In this document: positions 48,241 to 61,912 of the stretch, in pieces | How positions within the stretch are numbered: the first letter of the stretch is position 1 | How the letters are laid out: each line of letters opens with the position of its first letter | Assembly: GCA_949825025.1 (NCBI GenBank) | Contig: OX463780.1 | Span: 44,124,979-44,188,978, forward strand | DNA: 64,000 bases | From: Siphlonurus alternatus | Lineage: Eukaryota; Arthropoda; Insecta; Ephemeroptera; Siphlonuridae | Direction of reading: 5' to 3' | Program-made: the position numbers and the translations under genes | The notes under the pieces: model-generated | The model's database searches: none | Seen by the model: the letters and a program-made list of their open reading frames with translations, nothing else | Told to the model about the DNA's origin: nothing

Positions 48241-50736
48241 TTGCTATATGACGTCACTTTAAAAAATGTCTCCTCTCCTCTACTTTGAATATAACCTCCC
48301 CACCCCCATCATATTATAGATAGACCAAGTCTGTATCATCATCTTTTAACTATTTGTTGTTGTTCTTTATAATCTTCAATATATTATTATACAAGAGTGA
48401 ATATGTCTATCACGGACGTTCAAAATGCAAATGATGTCATGATATTTTACCTTGAAATTTTTATATATTATAAGATAGTTTTTTTTTTATACATAAATGA
48501 TAAGAAGATTATAAATAGCATAATTATTGTTATTATTTTTTTTATGTATTTTTACGCGTGAATGGTTTAAAAATTGTAAAAAAAAAATCATGAGACAAAA
48601 CGTAATTGTTTTGTAAACATGTTTTTTTATTTTTTTTATTGCTTTTGTTGTATGAGATAGCCCAGAATAATAAATGTTTAATAATTTTTGGTTTCATCCT
48701 ATTTCATCATAAATCGAGATCTCGTTCTTCAATTATAATAATTTAAATTCACCATTTTAAGAAAATGCATTTTCGAAACGAAAAATAATGCAAAATTATT
48801 TTATTACTCGGGGTACTTTAATTCTGTCTTAGTTAGCAATTGCAACGCAAAAAGAGTTAAAATTTACAATTTTGGGGAAACTGGAGCACTTACTAGCCAC
48901 CTCAACAGAGTTCATGCTAATTTCATCTCCATGCATAATATAATGTAGGAGTCTATACGTGAATATGCCCATAGGCAAAGCAGGAGTAACGTTCTTGTAT
49001 TATTGTTTATTTATACCTTCAAGGGTTTACATTTTTTTATACGCGTATCACTATCATAATAACAATGAATTTGCAAACGAAAGCTTTAAAAAATAATTAA
49101 CATCTAATTTTTTTATGACACTTTTAATCGAATGTTAATGGACTCACGACCTTCGATTGTTTCATTTTATTAGGAGTGAAATTTTCTGATTTCTTTTGTT
49201 GCGACCACGAGTTCATAAAAAATAGTGAGATTAACAATAGTAAAAGGATGTGTGAAATATTTTGTAGCTAACAATTTCAAAATAATAATATTCACGTTGC
49301 GTGAATACACCTTGATAATGGTATAACTTTAAATACACGTACTACAATATAATCATATGGAATACTAATACTAAAGAATGACACATTATGTATATATGTT
49401 AATCACACTTCAATATTATTCCATACTAGATGATAACATTGAAACAAATGACGTATTACTGCGTAGTTTCATATGATGTCATACATAAGTGGTAATTCCT
49501 TTTCACCTGTATGCAATTAAAAAATGCGTGTTTTTTCATTTAGAGTCAATTTTAGAGCAGTATTATTTGTTTTTAAGGGGACCTTGATAACTATAATTAA
49601 AGCTTCACTTCTAATGATTTTATACTGTAGAAAAAAATACTTTCGATGCTTGAGCGCTTCAAAACCAGATATTAACACTTTCAGATAAGATGCTTGGACA
49701 ACGTGCATGACGAATTATTTTTGCGTTTTGGGACAAAGAGCTTCGAGTTACCTATGGTATAATTTTTTTTCTTTTAGATTTTATTTAAATTTGATCACAG
49801 CGTTTTGTAGAAAAATTTTAAAAGGTGTTAAGAGGGCTCCAAAATTATGTAAAAAAAATGACAATACACAACTTGAGGTTTCTATCCAAATGTGTAATTG
49901 ATTAATTATTAATTATGTATCTGGTGTTAACCCTCATTAGTTATCCCATTGAGTAGTGATAATAGCTTCACAATCGAAGAATTTATAAAACCAGACCATA
50001 ACTAAATTTTTACACCATCCACGTTTATTGCCATTAAGTTATGTTTATAACCATGTTGTTTATAAGAAGACAATTAATCTTTTTCCTTACCTCTTTCATG
50101 AATCATGTCTTATATCAAATTTATTACGTAATAATATTAATATCATAAAGAAATTAAATTGGAAGAGTTTGGGTTCTAATTTGCGAAAAGCCACTGGTGT
50201 TATTACTTTTTTTTTTCTCTCTATTAGATCCGCATTTCAACAAAATAAATAATTGGGGAGATTCACAAGGTCGTAAGAAGCGTCTGATTTTGACAATAAA
50301 ATTAGTGTGGTCCATCTTATGTTACACCGCTTACGTCCTAGAAATACGTCTAAACAATGTGGTGGCTGTGGAGAGTAATGACTGCCAAAATTTCTGCAAA
50401 TTTCGCTGGTAAAATCAAGTTGTGATGTCATCCCGCCTATGTTACTTGGAAAATTCGCTATGCTAGAAATATTCCTAGATATTTTGCCCCATCACTATAA
50501 TGAATGAAATAGTGTAAGGTATGATGCTAATATATTGCAATGATGACGTGTAAAATGATGTCATAGATGATCTATTCAAGATGCGTATTTTATTCTAGTT
50601 TAACGACTTTTGTAATAAATGTATTTAATTTATTTATACCTTGTGTGACATTTTCAACGTAGCTCAAACTCTATTTTTTAGCTCCTTGGATTTTTTCATG
50701 GACTACACATCATCTGTAATAATTTTTTGGAGGTAA

Positions 50737-50892
50737 TGGGCGCGATTCACGAAGCAGTTAGCCAGGTTTCTAACCACGTTTAGCTTAACCACGTTTAACT
50801 AGGGTTGTTTAACACGTAAAACAGGTATAGTTAAACGTGGTTAAGGTAAACGTGGTTAGAAACCTGGTTAACTGCTTCGTGAATTGCACCCA
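50737..50892. mobile_element. Hairpin element family H copy 2 (156 bp)
   Basis: TGGGCGCGATTCACGAAGCA at the left pairs with TGCTTCGTGAATTGCACCCA at the right. Internal arms share GGTTTCTAACCACGTTTAGC with the copy at 23850. It lacks the duplication and represents the simple form. Confidence 0.85.
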
Positions 50893-51179
50893 ATAAATAT
50901 TAACAATAACAAAATTATAAACATCTTTATTTATTTTTCAGATAGTTTTCATTTAAAGTAAATGTAATTATAGTATTTAATTTAATAATATTTCCAAATA
51001 TGAGAAATTAGTTACTAAATTGCAATTAATAATTACAAATACAGTTTACAATAATCATACATTCACACCATTCTTTAGTGCAACATTGAAAATATTTACA
51101 ACATTTCAGGATGTTTAAAGTATGAAGTTCCTGTGTCACATTAATTTTGACATAAATTACAAAATTTTTGATGAAATGA

Positions 51180-51410
51180 TAGTAAAATTAATGACGTAAC
51201 ATGATACTCATGTGACGTCACGGTTGATACTCCCCTTGAACCGAGTGAGGTCACCCCGCCCACCTGAACATCGTGAAGAAGAACTATTTCCATGCGTGTT
51301 ATAACAATAGCCATGATGCGACCACGCACGAGTCACACTGCCTCATTATTAAACCCAACATAATGCGACGACCGGCTCTATGTGATGTCATACCAAGGCC
51401 AAGCTAATAT
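51180..51410. promoter_or_regulatory. GC-richer patch with cyclic-AMP-type octamer
   Basis: Contains TGACGTCA (51213-51220), a near match (TGATGTCA at about 51385), a CCCCGCCCACC GC-box-like motif and TGAGGTCACC, unlike the flanking AT-rich DNA. No exon is apparent. It may be a promoter or enhancer of an unseen transcript. Confidence 0.25.
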
Positions 51411-52844
51411 CACCTGTTATTATGATCTGAGGACACTTGTAGACCAACTGCCTTTATACATTTTAAGAATAATAATAAGTACTTATATGTATGTACTTGT
51501 CTGTCTGTCTGTAGACGATTTAATAAATTCATTTTCATATCAAGTATTTATGAATATTACAACACCATCAATGCTAAGGTTTGATTACATTATTTATTAT
51601 TAGTTTTATGATATCCGCATAAGGTTTGTGTAGTTTGTTGTGAAATTTATACATTTGATTATAGTATTTCAATAAGCAGGAAGAAACGTGAAAAATTTGA
51701 GACTTTGACACTTAAATATTCGAGTAAAATTGTAACTACAAAATTTTCTTGTTTGATTCATAGGAAACGTTTTTGTGTTTATAATAATTATGTTATAAAA
51801 ACACAAATTTTGTCAAATATTAGATACAGATATTTTATTTATTTATTCACATAATTCAAAGGAATGTATAGATACACGGTACCAAATCATTATTGGATTA
51901 ATTTCCATTCTTCTATAATGCTATATATTGAATTGTCTTTTTCTTCCTTAATTTTTCTTACTACTGTTGCAACTCCCATACTTTGTTATTTATATATGGT
52001 CATTTTTATAATTGAAAATAAATACATTGAAATAAAAATAAATAAAATAACAAATGAGGACATTATATAGAGTCAAAGACCTTATATAGTTTCAATCGAA
52101 CACATTATATTTCCTACTTATATAGATTACATTTCATTCCTCGATCATTACCTTACGGTACATATTGCAACCGTATAATGCAATTGTAAATAAGTAATAC
52201 GATTCTTAGAAAAAAAAATCCCGCAAATATTGTGACCTTGACAGTGACCTCTGATGGAGATTAAACAAGGTGAGTTACATAATTGACGGTAATATCTGGA
52301 AGATACTTTCTCTATTGAAGACTATACGTACGGTGAAATAGGAAGTAACCTAAAAGTTTAAACGAGATGTAAAATACGGCATAAAATTCATTCAGAAAAG
52401 TCATTAGAAATCGGGAAAGGCGAAATAGTAAAAGTGAAACAGAAACACAGTGAAAAGATGCTTCCGTTTTGAAATAAAGAATCAATGCTCCAAATTAAAA
52501 ACAGTAAATTTGTTTATTTTTAGATTTGATCATCAAAGTGTTATGTGAACTATATATAGTGCATCAAGAAACATTGTGCATCAAGCAATGTAGTGAATCA
52601 AGAAATTATATGTGAATTATATTTATGTGATAGTGATTTTGAAACATTTTTTTTTCTCTTATATAAAAAAATATCGTGAAAATTAAAAAAAATGTTAATA
52701 ATGAACATAATCATGTTATTAGTGTATTTTTATTCATGAATATTTTATATATCTGTGTATGTTATTATTTTTAAACATCTATGTACTATGTATGTTTTTT
52801 TTAAGTGCTATGTTAATTAGAATTAAGTATCTGTTATGTATAAC

Positions 52845-52925
52845 CTATGTACTATGTAACAACTCTGACGTGATCTATGCTGTACAGCCAACGATCGAAA
52901 TAAAAATTTGAATTTGAATTTGAAT
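52845..52925 (+). mobile_element. 3' end of a non-LTR retrotransposon
   Basis: A GATCGAAATAAAAATTTG segment runs into repeated TTTGAAT units. LINE 3' ends of the jockey/RTE kind often terminate in AATAAA-like sequence plus short tandem TTGAAT repeats. The 5' limit is unclear, and no reverse transcriptase frame remains upstream. Confidence 0.5.
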
Positions 52926-54845
52926 ACCAAGATAAATTAATTCAAAGTAATTTCAAAATTATTTTTAGTAAATTAATCCTTATATTATTATAATCCTATA
53001 TTTTTTTTACATCGAGTGACTAAAAAAAATGTATAAGCCTCGTTACTGTTTCTCTCTTAATAACAAAGTTAAAATCTAAACATAATTATAAAGATTATAT
53101 ACAAGTTGATGATTGAGTATTTAAGATTTAAGGATACAAAAACAAAAAAGAAAAAAAAAGTTTAAAAATATTTTATATGAACGAAGGATGCAATGTTTAC
53201 AAATCTATTTAGCACCAATTTGTACACATTGTTAGCACATCTGTAATATCTGTATCTATATTTAATATATTTATGAATCTGCAGAAAAAAAAAACTCTTT
53301 GATCTGCTCAATATCAATGTACAATACAAGGTACAATAATAATTTTTACATAAAATACACAAGCTAAGCTGTCTCTTTGTGATCACAGCCCCAGTTATGT
53401 GGTCCCACTTGTTTAAAACACATAAAAAATCAGGAAATTTTTCTAGCCTTCAAAAATCAGCTTTGTACATATATTATTTACTTGATAACAACGACATTGA
53501 AACATAAATGATCTCTTGCTATTTGAGTTTTAACTTGTGTTAATATTAAGTTGTTTTTTGTGTTTTGTAATTATTTATGAGACTGTATGGTCTACATAAT
53601 GTAATAAATGTATTTATTAATATATATATTGAATTTAATATCAAAATTAGGCACTTAGTTCTGCAGCTACAAGAAATTGTTACTAAAAATAAATCAATGT
53701 TAAATAGCTTTATATAATATCCTTCTAAAATCTTAATAATTAGACTCTCCATGATAATTTGATATTAGAAGTATACCTTTATTTTAATTTTACCTTGCTC
53801 TCTAATGTCACGTATAAATGAAGTATTATTGACTTCGTCTGGCTTTGACGTGCCTTACTAAAATTGTGTGGCCGGGCCAAAACGGCGCTTGAATAACTTT
53901 TGGTTCGCGACGTGAATTGGCAGTCGTGGGAATAAAAGTTCGTCTTCATAGTCCTTATATGTTAGGATTATTTTTGGCACTGTGGCCTGCACTCGAGCAT
54001 ACTTTATAAGAACTACGGTGGTACGATACGCGCTTTGATCTTGAATAGCTAATTACACAATCATTCACCTCCTCTTTTGTTCGATATAATTCCAAACAAG
54101 GAAGTGGTTTCAATTTCTATTAATGAAACTTGTATAAAGTCATTGCTATAAATATAAAATCAATAGAGTTCATTATGATTAATACTATACATATCTTAAT
54201 GAACTTAATTAAAATATAAAAAGAAGGATTATAAATTTTATTTGTTAAATATGTTTTTGTATAAAGAAAGATAAAAAAAAGGTGGGATAATAAAAGATGC
54301 AGTTTTATTATACTTGTGTTAAACAAACTAATTTAACCTTTGACCTTAAGTATATAATGTTAAAAATTAAATACGATATTAATTATTATAATGTTTAATT
54401 AAATGTGTGTTTTTACGAAATTATTCATGTAAATTAATCATAATTATATTATACTTACACAAGATATTTTACAAAAGAAAACGATGGAGAGTACAATGAT
54501 GTTATCACAACAAAATAATTCAAATAATTTATTGATGAGCATGTTAAGATATATGAATCATTTCATAACAATGGGGGGTGCTGGGAAGGCTTCTACATTC
54601 CGCAAGTTTCAGATGCAGAGATATTAGCACGCATGCTCGTAATTAAGTTCACAAGTTCAAAACATCGGAGCATCTGTCGTGTGAATTAGGAACTGTACAC
54701 CGAAAATTAAAACAAACATTAAACACGCATGCAGTAAGGGTTATTGTAACTTAAAATAATTCATTGTGTGTATTTTTCAGGTACTCAAAACAGGTGAAGA
54801 AGGAAATAAAGTCCAACCACTCTCTATGTACGTACTTGTCTGTAA

Positions 54846-54976
54846 GTAATTTAATTTAATTTAATTTAATTTAATTTAATTTAATTTAATTTAATTTAAT
54901 TTAATTTAATTTAATTTAATTTAATTTAATTTAATTTAATTTAATTTAATTTAATTTAATTTAATTTAATTTAATT
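54846..54976. repeat. (TTTAA)n pentanucleotide array, about 130 bp
   Basis: About 26 uninterrupted TTAAT/TTTAA units. Every unit contains part of a TTAA motif, so the array is a dense cluster of TTAA target sites. Confidence 0.95.
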
Positions 54977-55056
54977 TTTTAATTTTCTTTTTAGTTTACC
55001 CTAAAATCTAGTATTTTCACGCAGTACAATTTACAAGAGAAAAAATTAATAAAAAG

Positions 55057-55160
55057 CAGGCGCGGATCCAGGGGTGGCTGGCGGAAGAAGAGGGGGGGGA
55101 GGCGGCTGCAGCCCCGTCCGAAATTTTGGATTTAACATGGGCGATATAGGAATTTCCCCC
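55057..55160. mobile_element. GC-rich DNA-transposon-like fragment
   Basis: GCGCGGATCCAGGGGTGGC resembles terminal sequences of widespread hAT-like elements. A G-rich tract and GCCCCGTCCGAAATTTTGGA follow. No matching second end was found, so this is a remnant at best. Confidence 0.3.
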
Positions 55161-56639
55161 ACTCCAATTTGATTTTTTAACATTGGGTTTTTCTTCCTAT
55201 TTATTATTTCCCTCCCTAAATTTGGTTCTGATAAAAAGTTAAAAAGTGAGGTCAATCTAATTAAAAAAAGAACTTCACTCCAGTTATGTAATAGTAAACT
55301 TACCTTTGCGAAATACGATGAAAAAAAATCTTCACTTTCGTCTACTTTCTAATTAAATATGCACGTAATTCATTACAAGGCAAAGCTCTATTATTTATGT
55401 ATTCATATTATCACTTAATTTCAACAAAAATAAAATTAATTACGCACTTTTACTCAAGTTAAAGCAAAAGTGATTTATTTAAAATCTTCTTTTATAAGTA
55501 TTTTTTTAACTTGAATACTTGACAATCACATGTGATTATAATGACAACATACAATAAGAATTTATATGTTAAATTTTTGGATCAAAGCCTACATTTATCA
55601 ATAAAAGTAAACGTGGTATCTTGGAACCACTCCATGCCAAAATTTAAATTCTATTTATATTTTCTATAGCAGGATGTACAAGAAACAACCTTGTAAAAAT
55701 ATAAAAGATAAATTATATGTGAAAATTGTTTTAAGACAATACAATAGTCTTCACAAAAATTAAGTCTGCCACAATAAGTTATATTAAAAAAATGTACTAA
55801 AATAGACAACAATTCTCATGTATTTCAGCCTTTTTTTTTAAAGTTTTGCCGGTTATTCTTCTTTCAAAGAGTATCATCTTTTTTTTATATAAACTTATTA
55901 AATTTAATATCATTAATATCTCAATGCCAACGGAAATCACATAGGGAAGCACAAGCACATTTTTTTCTCAGCGGGACTTCTTAACAAATATTGGAGCAGG
56001 CGCAGTCAGTAGTCCAGTTGGTGACTTGATTTATCTTGAGGTGGTCCACAGATGCTGTAAAACTGGATCTGACTAAATCTCAGTTCATAATAAGCACGTG
56101 TCATTAAGAAACTTAGTGTACAATTAACCTAATATCAATCCTGCCACCCGTGAATGAATTTTTTTAAGTAAAATGTGTTAATAAGATGTTAAAAGTGATT
56201 TATTTATAAGCAGAGGTGTATTTACAAATTTAGCGTCATTACTGTTTACGAGGTTGATTTTAGTAGACATTTTACATAAGAGACCATTTTAATAATATGT
56301 GCTAATTTAAAGGTACTTAAAAAGAGATATTTTAATTTTATAAAATTGTATTAATAAATATAACTGGTATTTTTACTACTATTATAGTTTTATGACCAAC
56401 CATTTAAAATAGACGACTTAAAGCTTTAAACATTGTAAATGTATTATAATATATTTTTTGTTAACTAGTTAAATTAAATAACAATTGAATTATTATTAAA
56501 TTAACAATGATCCTTAACAGCAATCAATAAGTTAGGTTTTATTCATGGTTATTTTTTATGCATGATTCACTTTGCTAAACTTTTGCAATTTAGAAAATCA
56601 ATGCAAGTTTGTTTGTATGACTCCAAATTACTAATCTCT

Positions 56640-56990
56640 TATAGCGAAATTTTGAAGGAGATAAAAAATCTCCCGACATCCACATTGAACTCGTACACAC
56701 CCCGTCTCAGCTGTTACAGACTCCGCCAAGCCCGCACCATTGAGACGGTCTGCACGCGTCCTCCGCAGTCACATAGACCCTCGACTAACCTCCCGGACAC
56801 TCGCTAAGCAGCGGCCGCAAACCTTCGCTCGCGTCCTTTCGTTCGTACTGCCGTGGGGAGGAACCAGATTGTGGCAAGTACCACCTCTGTCAGAGGACCG
56901 TACCCATGGTCCTTCACCACGGAGGCCACTTTAACTACCTCCAGTTTCTTCCTTATCCACCCGCACACGAGACGACACAGACTGAGGTAT
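56640..56990. other. GC-rich island of unknown nature
   Basis: About 350 bp at well above 50 percent GC within AT-rich DNA. Plus-strand frames are short. On the minus strand a 59-codon interval without a start Met (from about 56990 to 56809) reads open and ends in RRFAAAA-stop. A possible acceptor (CTGTTACAG at about 56720) and donor (CTGAGGTATT at about 56985) on the plus strand bracket it. It could be a noncoding exon, a promoter or a transposon remnant. Confidence 0.35.
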
Positions 56991-58561
56991 TTTTAAACAT
57001 ATCTGATAAAAAATTACATTATAATTTTCTTTTACTGGCAGCATTAACAGATGAATATTTTTGCCACAATTGATGTTTGTGGCTGAAATAAATTTTCATA
57101 TGAACACAAACATAAAATAATATATAAAACTGAATTGCTGCAATGTTGAATTTACAGCTTTACTGACAGGAAAGGAATCTGCACAAGTTGACATCTTGTG
57201 CTAAAACGTTCTAAATATTTATAATCCAATAATTTCAGTAATGACTGATAGTTTGATGGATAACTCTCTCTTCTATTACTAATTTCACCCGTTATATAAA
57301 AAATAGTAAAAAATAATATGGCATTTATATGGCTTATTTCTATTTATCAAAACTTGTGACAACGAATTGAAATTCAAGCCTCATTACTTCGACTTTACTA
57401 CGTACAAAATTTAGTCTCGTTGAACAAGTATATGAAACGTATTAACTCATCAATCATCAATATTATCTTCATTTTATTTATTTTTTTCTAATGAAGCATC
57501 ATAAGGAGGGTTTGAAAAAACAGCACATTAATTGTTGTAGTAAAAAAAATTTATTTATTTATTTTTTTTTTTATAAATTTAGACATGCAATAAGATAAGA
57601 TAATAAGATAAGATAATTAAAGTCTCATAATGAGGTGATGTTAGACGAGTAATATTACATCATTTCATTACACCTATCCATTAATTAGTATCATATATTA
57701 TGTCAATATTATTTTCAACTTTTTGTGTTTTAATTTTTTTAAGTAGATTTGCAGCTGACAACATAATGAATGTTTTCTTTTAAAAAATCAATTAATGATT
57801 TTGAGGATAATAATTAATCGAGACTCGTTCAAATGATTAAATTTATTTTCTTTATTGCTATAATTAAGAAATCTGCACAAATTCGCGATATTATAATACC
57901 TTGTCTCCAATACTACAGAATGAGGAACTAAAAGTGTTATGGCTATTTGATTCACATGTCATAAAACATGTTTTCAAAACCCTACTTTCTTATCATCAGA
58001 TTTTCTTGTGGTACAGAAGTATTGAATTAGGCACCGTCGTCCATCAGGTTTTCTTTCGCACCATCTGACAGATTTATTTGGTATTTGCAAACCTTTCATT
58101 TTTTATCAGGCATTTAATGTATTTATTATTTTATTTAATATAGAAACAAAAATAGAATTTAACGGGAACACTTTTTATTGAACTTTATTTGACCTGAAAT
58201 AAAATCATTTTAATATTAAATTTTTTTCTTTTTAGTGTATTAATAAATCCTTGTCTCTTTTTTAAAGATACGCGTATAAGTAATATTTAAGGACCTTATT
58301 TAATAATAATAAAAAAATCTATCCAAAATTGAGAATTCCACATAAGCATACAATTACCTCATCCTCCACCGCACAATAACAGGTTACGGTATTAAATACG
58401 CTGGCTCATTACTTCTCAAACCCGCTGTGTGTCACGTGACCTCTAGGTCAAACTTGTTTATTCACAATTCACTAAAACGGATTAAAGATTAAAAAGAAAA
58501 AAATGTGACACGTATATGTGGTTAATTTGCAGCATTCTTTGGCATTAGTACAATGCGTATT

Positions 58562-58619
58562 ATTATTTATTTATTCATTGTACATTCAGCCACAAGGGCT
58601 GAGGCTATTTAGGGAATTT
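58562..58619 (-). mobile_element. 58-bp 5'-truncated non-LTR retrotransposon tail with 10-bp target-site duplication
   Basis: AATGCGTATT occurs directly on both sides (58552-58561 and 58620-58629). Read on the minus strand, the insert ends in an A-rich AATGAATAAATAAATAAT tail. Its unique part includes CAGCCCTTGTGGCTGAATG. Exact duplication plus an A-rich 3' tail is the signature of target-primed reverse transcription. Confidence 0.75.
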
Positions 58620-59319
58620 AATGCGTATTGAGGACATGTACTTACAGAATAATAACTAAAAATATTGAGTGTAAAGTTTTATAATTTTATTAAATATCTT
58701 TATTTCTTTTAACCCTATAAATTATACACTGAATAAATTTATGTCATGTTAATAACAACTTATTTTCAAATCTTATATATTCTCATAACAATTTAAGTTT
58801 TAATTAATTGAGAGAGATATTCGGTGGTGGGAGATTCCTCATTACGAAAGTTATAAAACTTTAAAAAAAATGAACCGAGCAAATAATACAAAATTGAATC
58901 AGAGAGCCATTTTAAATGTATTGTTGGTTCTATAATTAGAGTGGTGAACACGTCTATTCAAAAACGAATGAAATTCTACCATTTCTAGCAATATAATTTA
59001 TTTTTTAATATATATATAACAGGTTGCGAGATTCAAAACAGGAAAACAAACATTTCTTTTATCACTTTCAATGTACACCTCCAGAAAAAGCTTTTGCGCC
59101 ATTTTTGGGCGAAGTCACGCTCACTGTGGAGCCATGGTGAACTTCATTTCTTCGGTACTGAATTAAGCAATTTTGCTTCCTTCACCTCCCCTGAAAATTC
59201 TAATCATTATCCCCTACCGTACTGCAGTTGCAACGTCTTCTATTCAGTCAGGTGTAACGAAAGTTTTGTCTTGAGGTGTACAGACATGTTATGGAAAAAT
59301 ACTGTACTGCTATCAGAAA

Positions 59320-59445
59320 GTACACTTGTTGCCTTGGAAAATTTCTCACTTGCAGCCTTGTTACTCACCATTCCTTGTATTATTCTTATGGGGCATGGTG
59401 ATTAACAAGGCTGCAAAGGGAAATTTTCCAAGGTGACGAGTGTAC
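59320..59445. mobile_element. Short hairpin MITE, family A copy 3
   Basis: Ends GTACACTTGT and CGAGTGTAC. The arms contain CCTTGGAAAATTT and GCAGCCTTGTTA with their complements. Same family as 10473 and 20703. Confidence 0.8.
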
Positions 59446-61442
59446 AATTGTCTTGCTCTGCATTGAATGATTCAGTCTCATATATTACACGTCTTTAATA
59501 ATAATTATATACATTTGTCCAATTATGACATTAATGAAGTAAAATTTAGACATTTCTTCTTTTTTTTATGTTTTTTTGTTGTTTTTTTTTGTAATGACCA
59601 TATACATCATATATAGTGTGTCAACAATTTGATAATTATAAAAAATTAAGTGCTTTGTATAATAAATGTTAAATTAAGTAATAATTTATTATTCTCCTCA
59701 GATTATGTATTACTAATATTACGTCATATTAATATCCTGGTGGTGCACTCTTCGCAATGCACTTTCCCTCTCATCAACTTGTCAAAGTATATTTTTACAC
59801 TTTAATTCTGAGCAGTATTCCATGTTATTCTGTATCACAAGATTTGCGAGTGTCATATAAGCTTAAGTTCGTGCGGATATGTAATGCTCATAGACGCGTG
59901 AAAAGAATCATAATTTATGGTACAAAATGCATGATTAACATTAATAAAAGGTACGTTAAAACGTTAAAACCTGATATTATTTCCTATCATATCTATATTT
60001 TTTAATATTTAAGAATTGAGGAATTGTTACTTGGACAATATTATTTTTTGAAGTATGATTAATTACACTTTAATCATAATTTAAGGTTATTTATGTATAC
60101 ATCTTCGTTTATTGTCCATGTACTTTGAGTCTCATCTGATCACGACTTTAATTCTCGTCATAATTCTCACGTCGAAACTTTTTGCATTTTATCGATGCAC
60201 GGATCGCAATATCGTGCCATGTTATAGCTGGCAAGCGTTGAGGAAGGTTATGGTGGACAACACTGCACTTTTTATAACATGTTTTGTATTGTTGCAGCAG
60301 TAAATATCACGTATATAACTGTGTTCAATAAAAATCTTGATGGTATTGTAAATACATTGTAATAAATTATATTATAATTACACTTACAGCAATATTAATA
60401 AAATAGTAATTTTTTAGTAATATAAATTAATTTATAGATTATAAATACGTATAAAATTTGAATTTTTTATCACTTTTTATCACCCAATTGAGTAATGTGT
60501 GTAGAAAGGTATCAAATTCTTCTTATATATAGAAATTATATATAATAATCATTTAATATATATGCAGTTTTATTATATATGTATTTTTATGATAACACGT
60601 TTCATATAGTATAGAATTTTTTATCTTTATATGTTTTTGTATGCTGTTATTATTTTATACGTTTGAACATGCGAGTGCCATGTTGGATCACGTAGTTTCA
60701 TTGTTTCTAACATTTCCTCCTGTCATGTACTGCCTGTACAAGTTCACAGGTTATTTATTTTCAACATGCTTTTTAAGTGTCTTTACAGTTTTAATTGAAG
60801 GAAATTCAACATTTCCAGTAATATATATTTTTCGTGATATTGCAAATTTTTGCTTACAAGTGGATTCTTAGAAAATTATTACACGTGGGTTACTTTTAAT
60901 ATTAATATTTAGTTGTTAATGATATTTTTACGGGAGATCTAGTCACTTTTTCAATAACATGTTCTGGCTCTGCTTTATAAAAATTACATTTTTATGTTTC
61001 AAATGTAACTAGTTGAAAATTCAATGGTAACTATAAATTATTTTAATGGTTCAAATATCTTCAATTTTTGTAGTTATTTTTTTTAACGTCTATAGTGCAC
61101 TCGCACTATATAAGTCACACCTTTTATTTGCATTTTTTACGCTTTTTATATTAAATTGATTTCAACAGTGGATCAATATAGTAATGTCAATTGATTCCCT
61201 ATATAAATTTACTTAAAAATTTAAAGTCTAAAATAAATCCTACTTATACAAGTCTGTGTAATACGCCTTTTAACTACCCTGTAAGATTGAGTCTAGCACC
61301 ATATAATATGGTAGTAATTAAGCTTTATAATTAATAAGGGCTGATTGACCATAAGACTAGACCACAATCGTTTTCTGGTCATTTTGGAACACAAGAAGCA
61401 AATATTTTCGAAGGAGCTCCAACCTTCTCGAATGACACTTAC

Positions 61443-61663
61443 GGGATCAAGCAATATCTTATGGAGACTTGAACGCCTGCAGTTCTCGTTTTGAATGCTC
61501 TCCAGGGTACAACAAGGTGACAAGGAAGCGATCAAACGTCCCTGTAATAAAACATTTGGCACCTCGATGGACGGACGTGCCTGCATGTCACCAATCTGTG
61601 TGCAGTCCACGCACCTGCAGCCTTGACGTTCATAATCTGTCTGGATCTTGGACAATATATAAC
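61443..61663 (-). CDS. Orphan candidate exon, unrecognised product
   Basis: A 221-bp minus-strand interval is open throughout and bounded by an acceptor (TATCGCAG, ending at 61664) and a donor (CCCGTAAGTG, GT from 61442). It would encode about 73 residues with six cysteines (including CRCVDC and PCCTL), entering with one base carried over from the previous exon. GC content is above the local background. No partner exon was found on either side, and no family is recognised. It may be part of a gene extending beyond the window or a chance open interval. Confidence 0.25.
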
Positions 61664-61875
61664 CTGCGATACATGATGTTATGCAGGTGTGAAAATACAA
61701 AGAAATTACCTAAATATTTCATTCATAAAGAAAGTTAAATTTTATTATGAATGAATGACGTACAATTTTAGAAGTGGGTGTTATTTATATATAGTAATGT
61801 TGACTTTAATACTTTGTATAATTATGTTAACATGCATGATATTCATGACTTGCGGTTAGTAACTTTTTTTATTAC

Positions 61876-61879
<4 letters not shown>

Positions 61880-61911
<32 letters not shown>
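61880..61911. repeat. Poly(T) tract, about 32 bp
   Basis: An uninterrupted T run. It could be the A-tail of a minus-strand retroposed sequence, but no recognisable body lies upstream. Confidence 0.8.

Positions 61912-61912
<1 letters not shown>

Larger units (their letters stand above)
48257..54845. other. Gene-free AT-rich stretch
   Basis: Apart from the hairpin at 50737, the GC-richer patch at 51180 and the retrotransposon tail at 52845, I see only AT-rich sequence and short chance frames. Confidence 0.4.
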
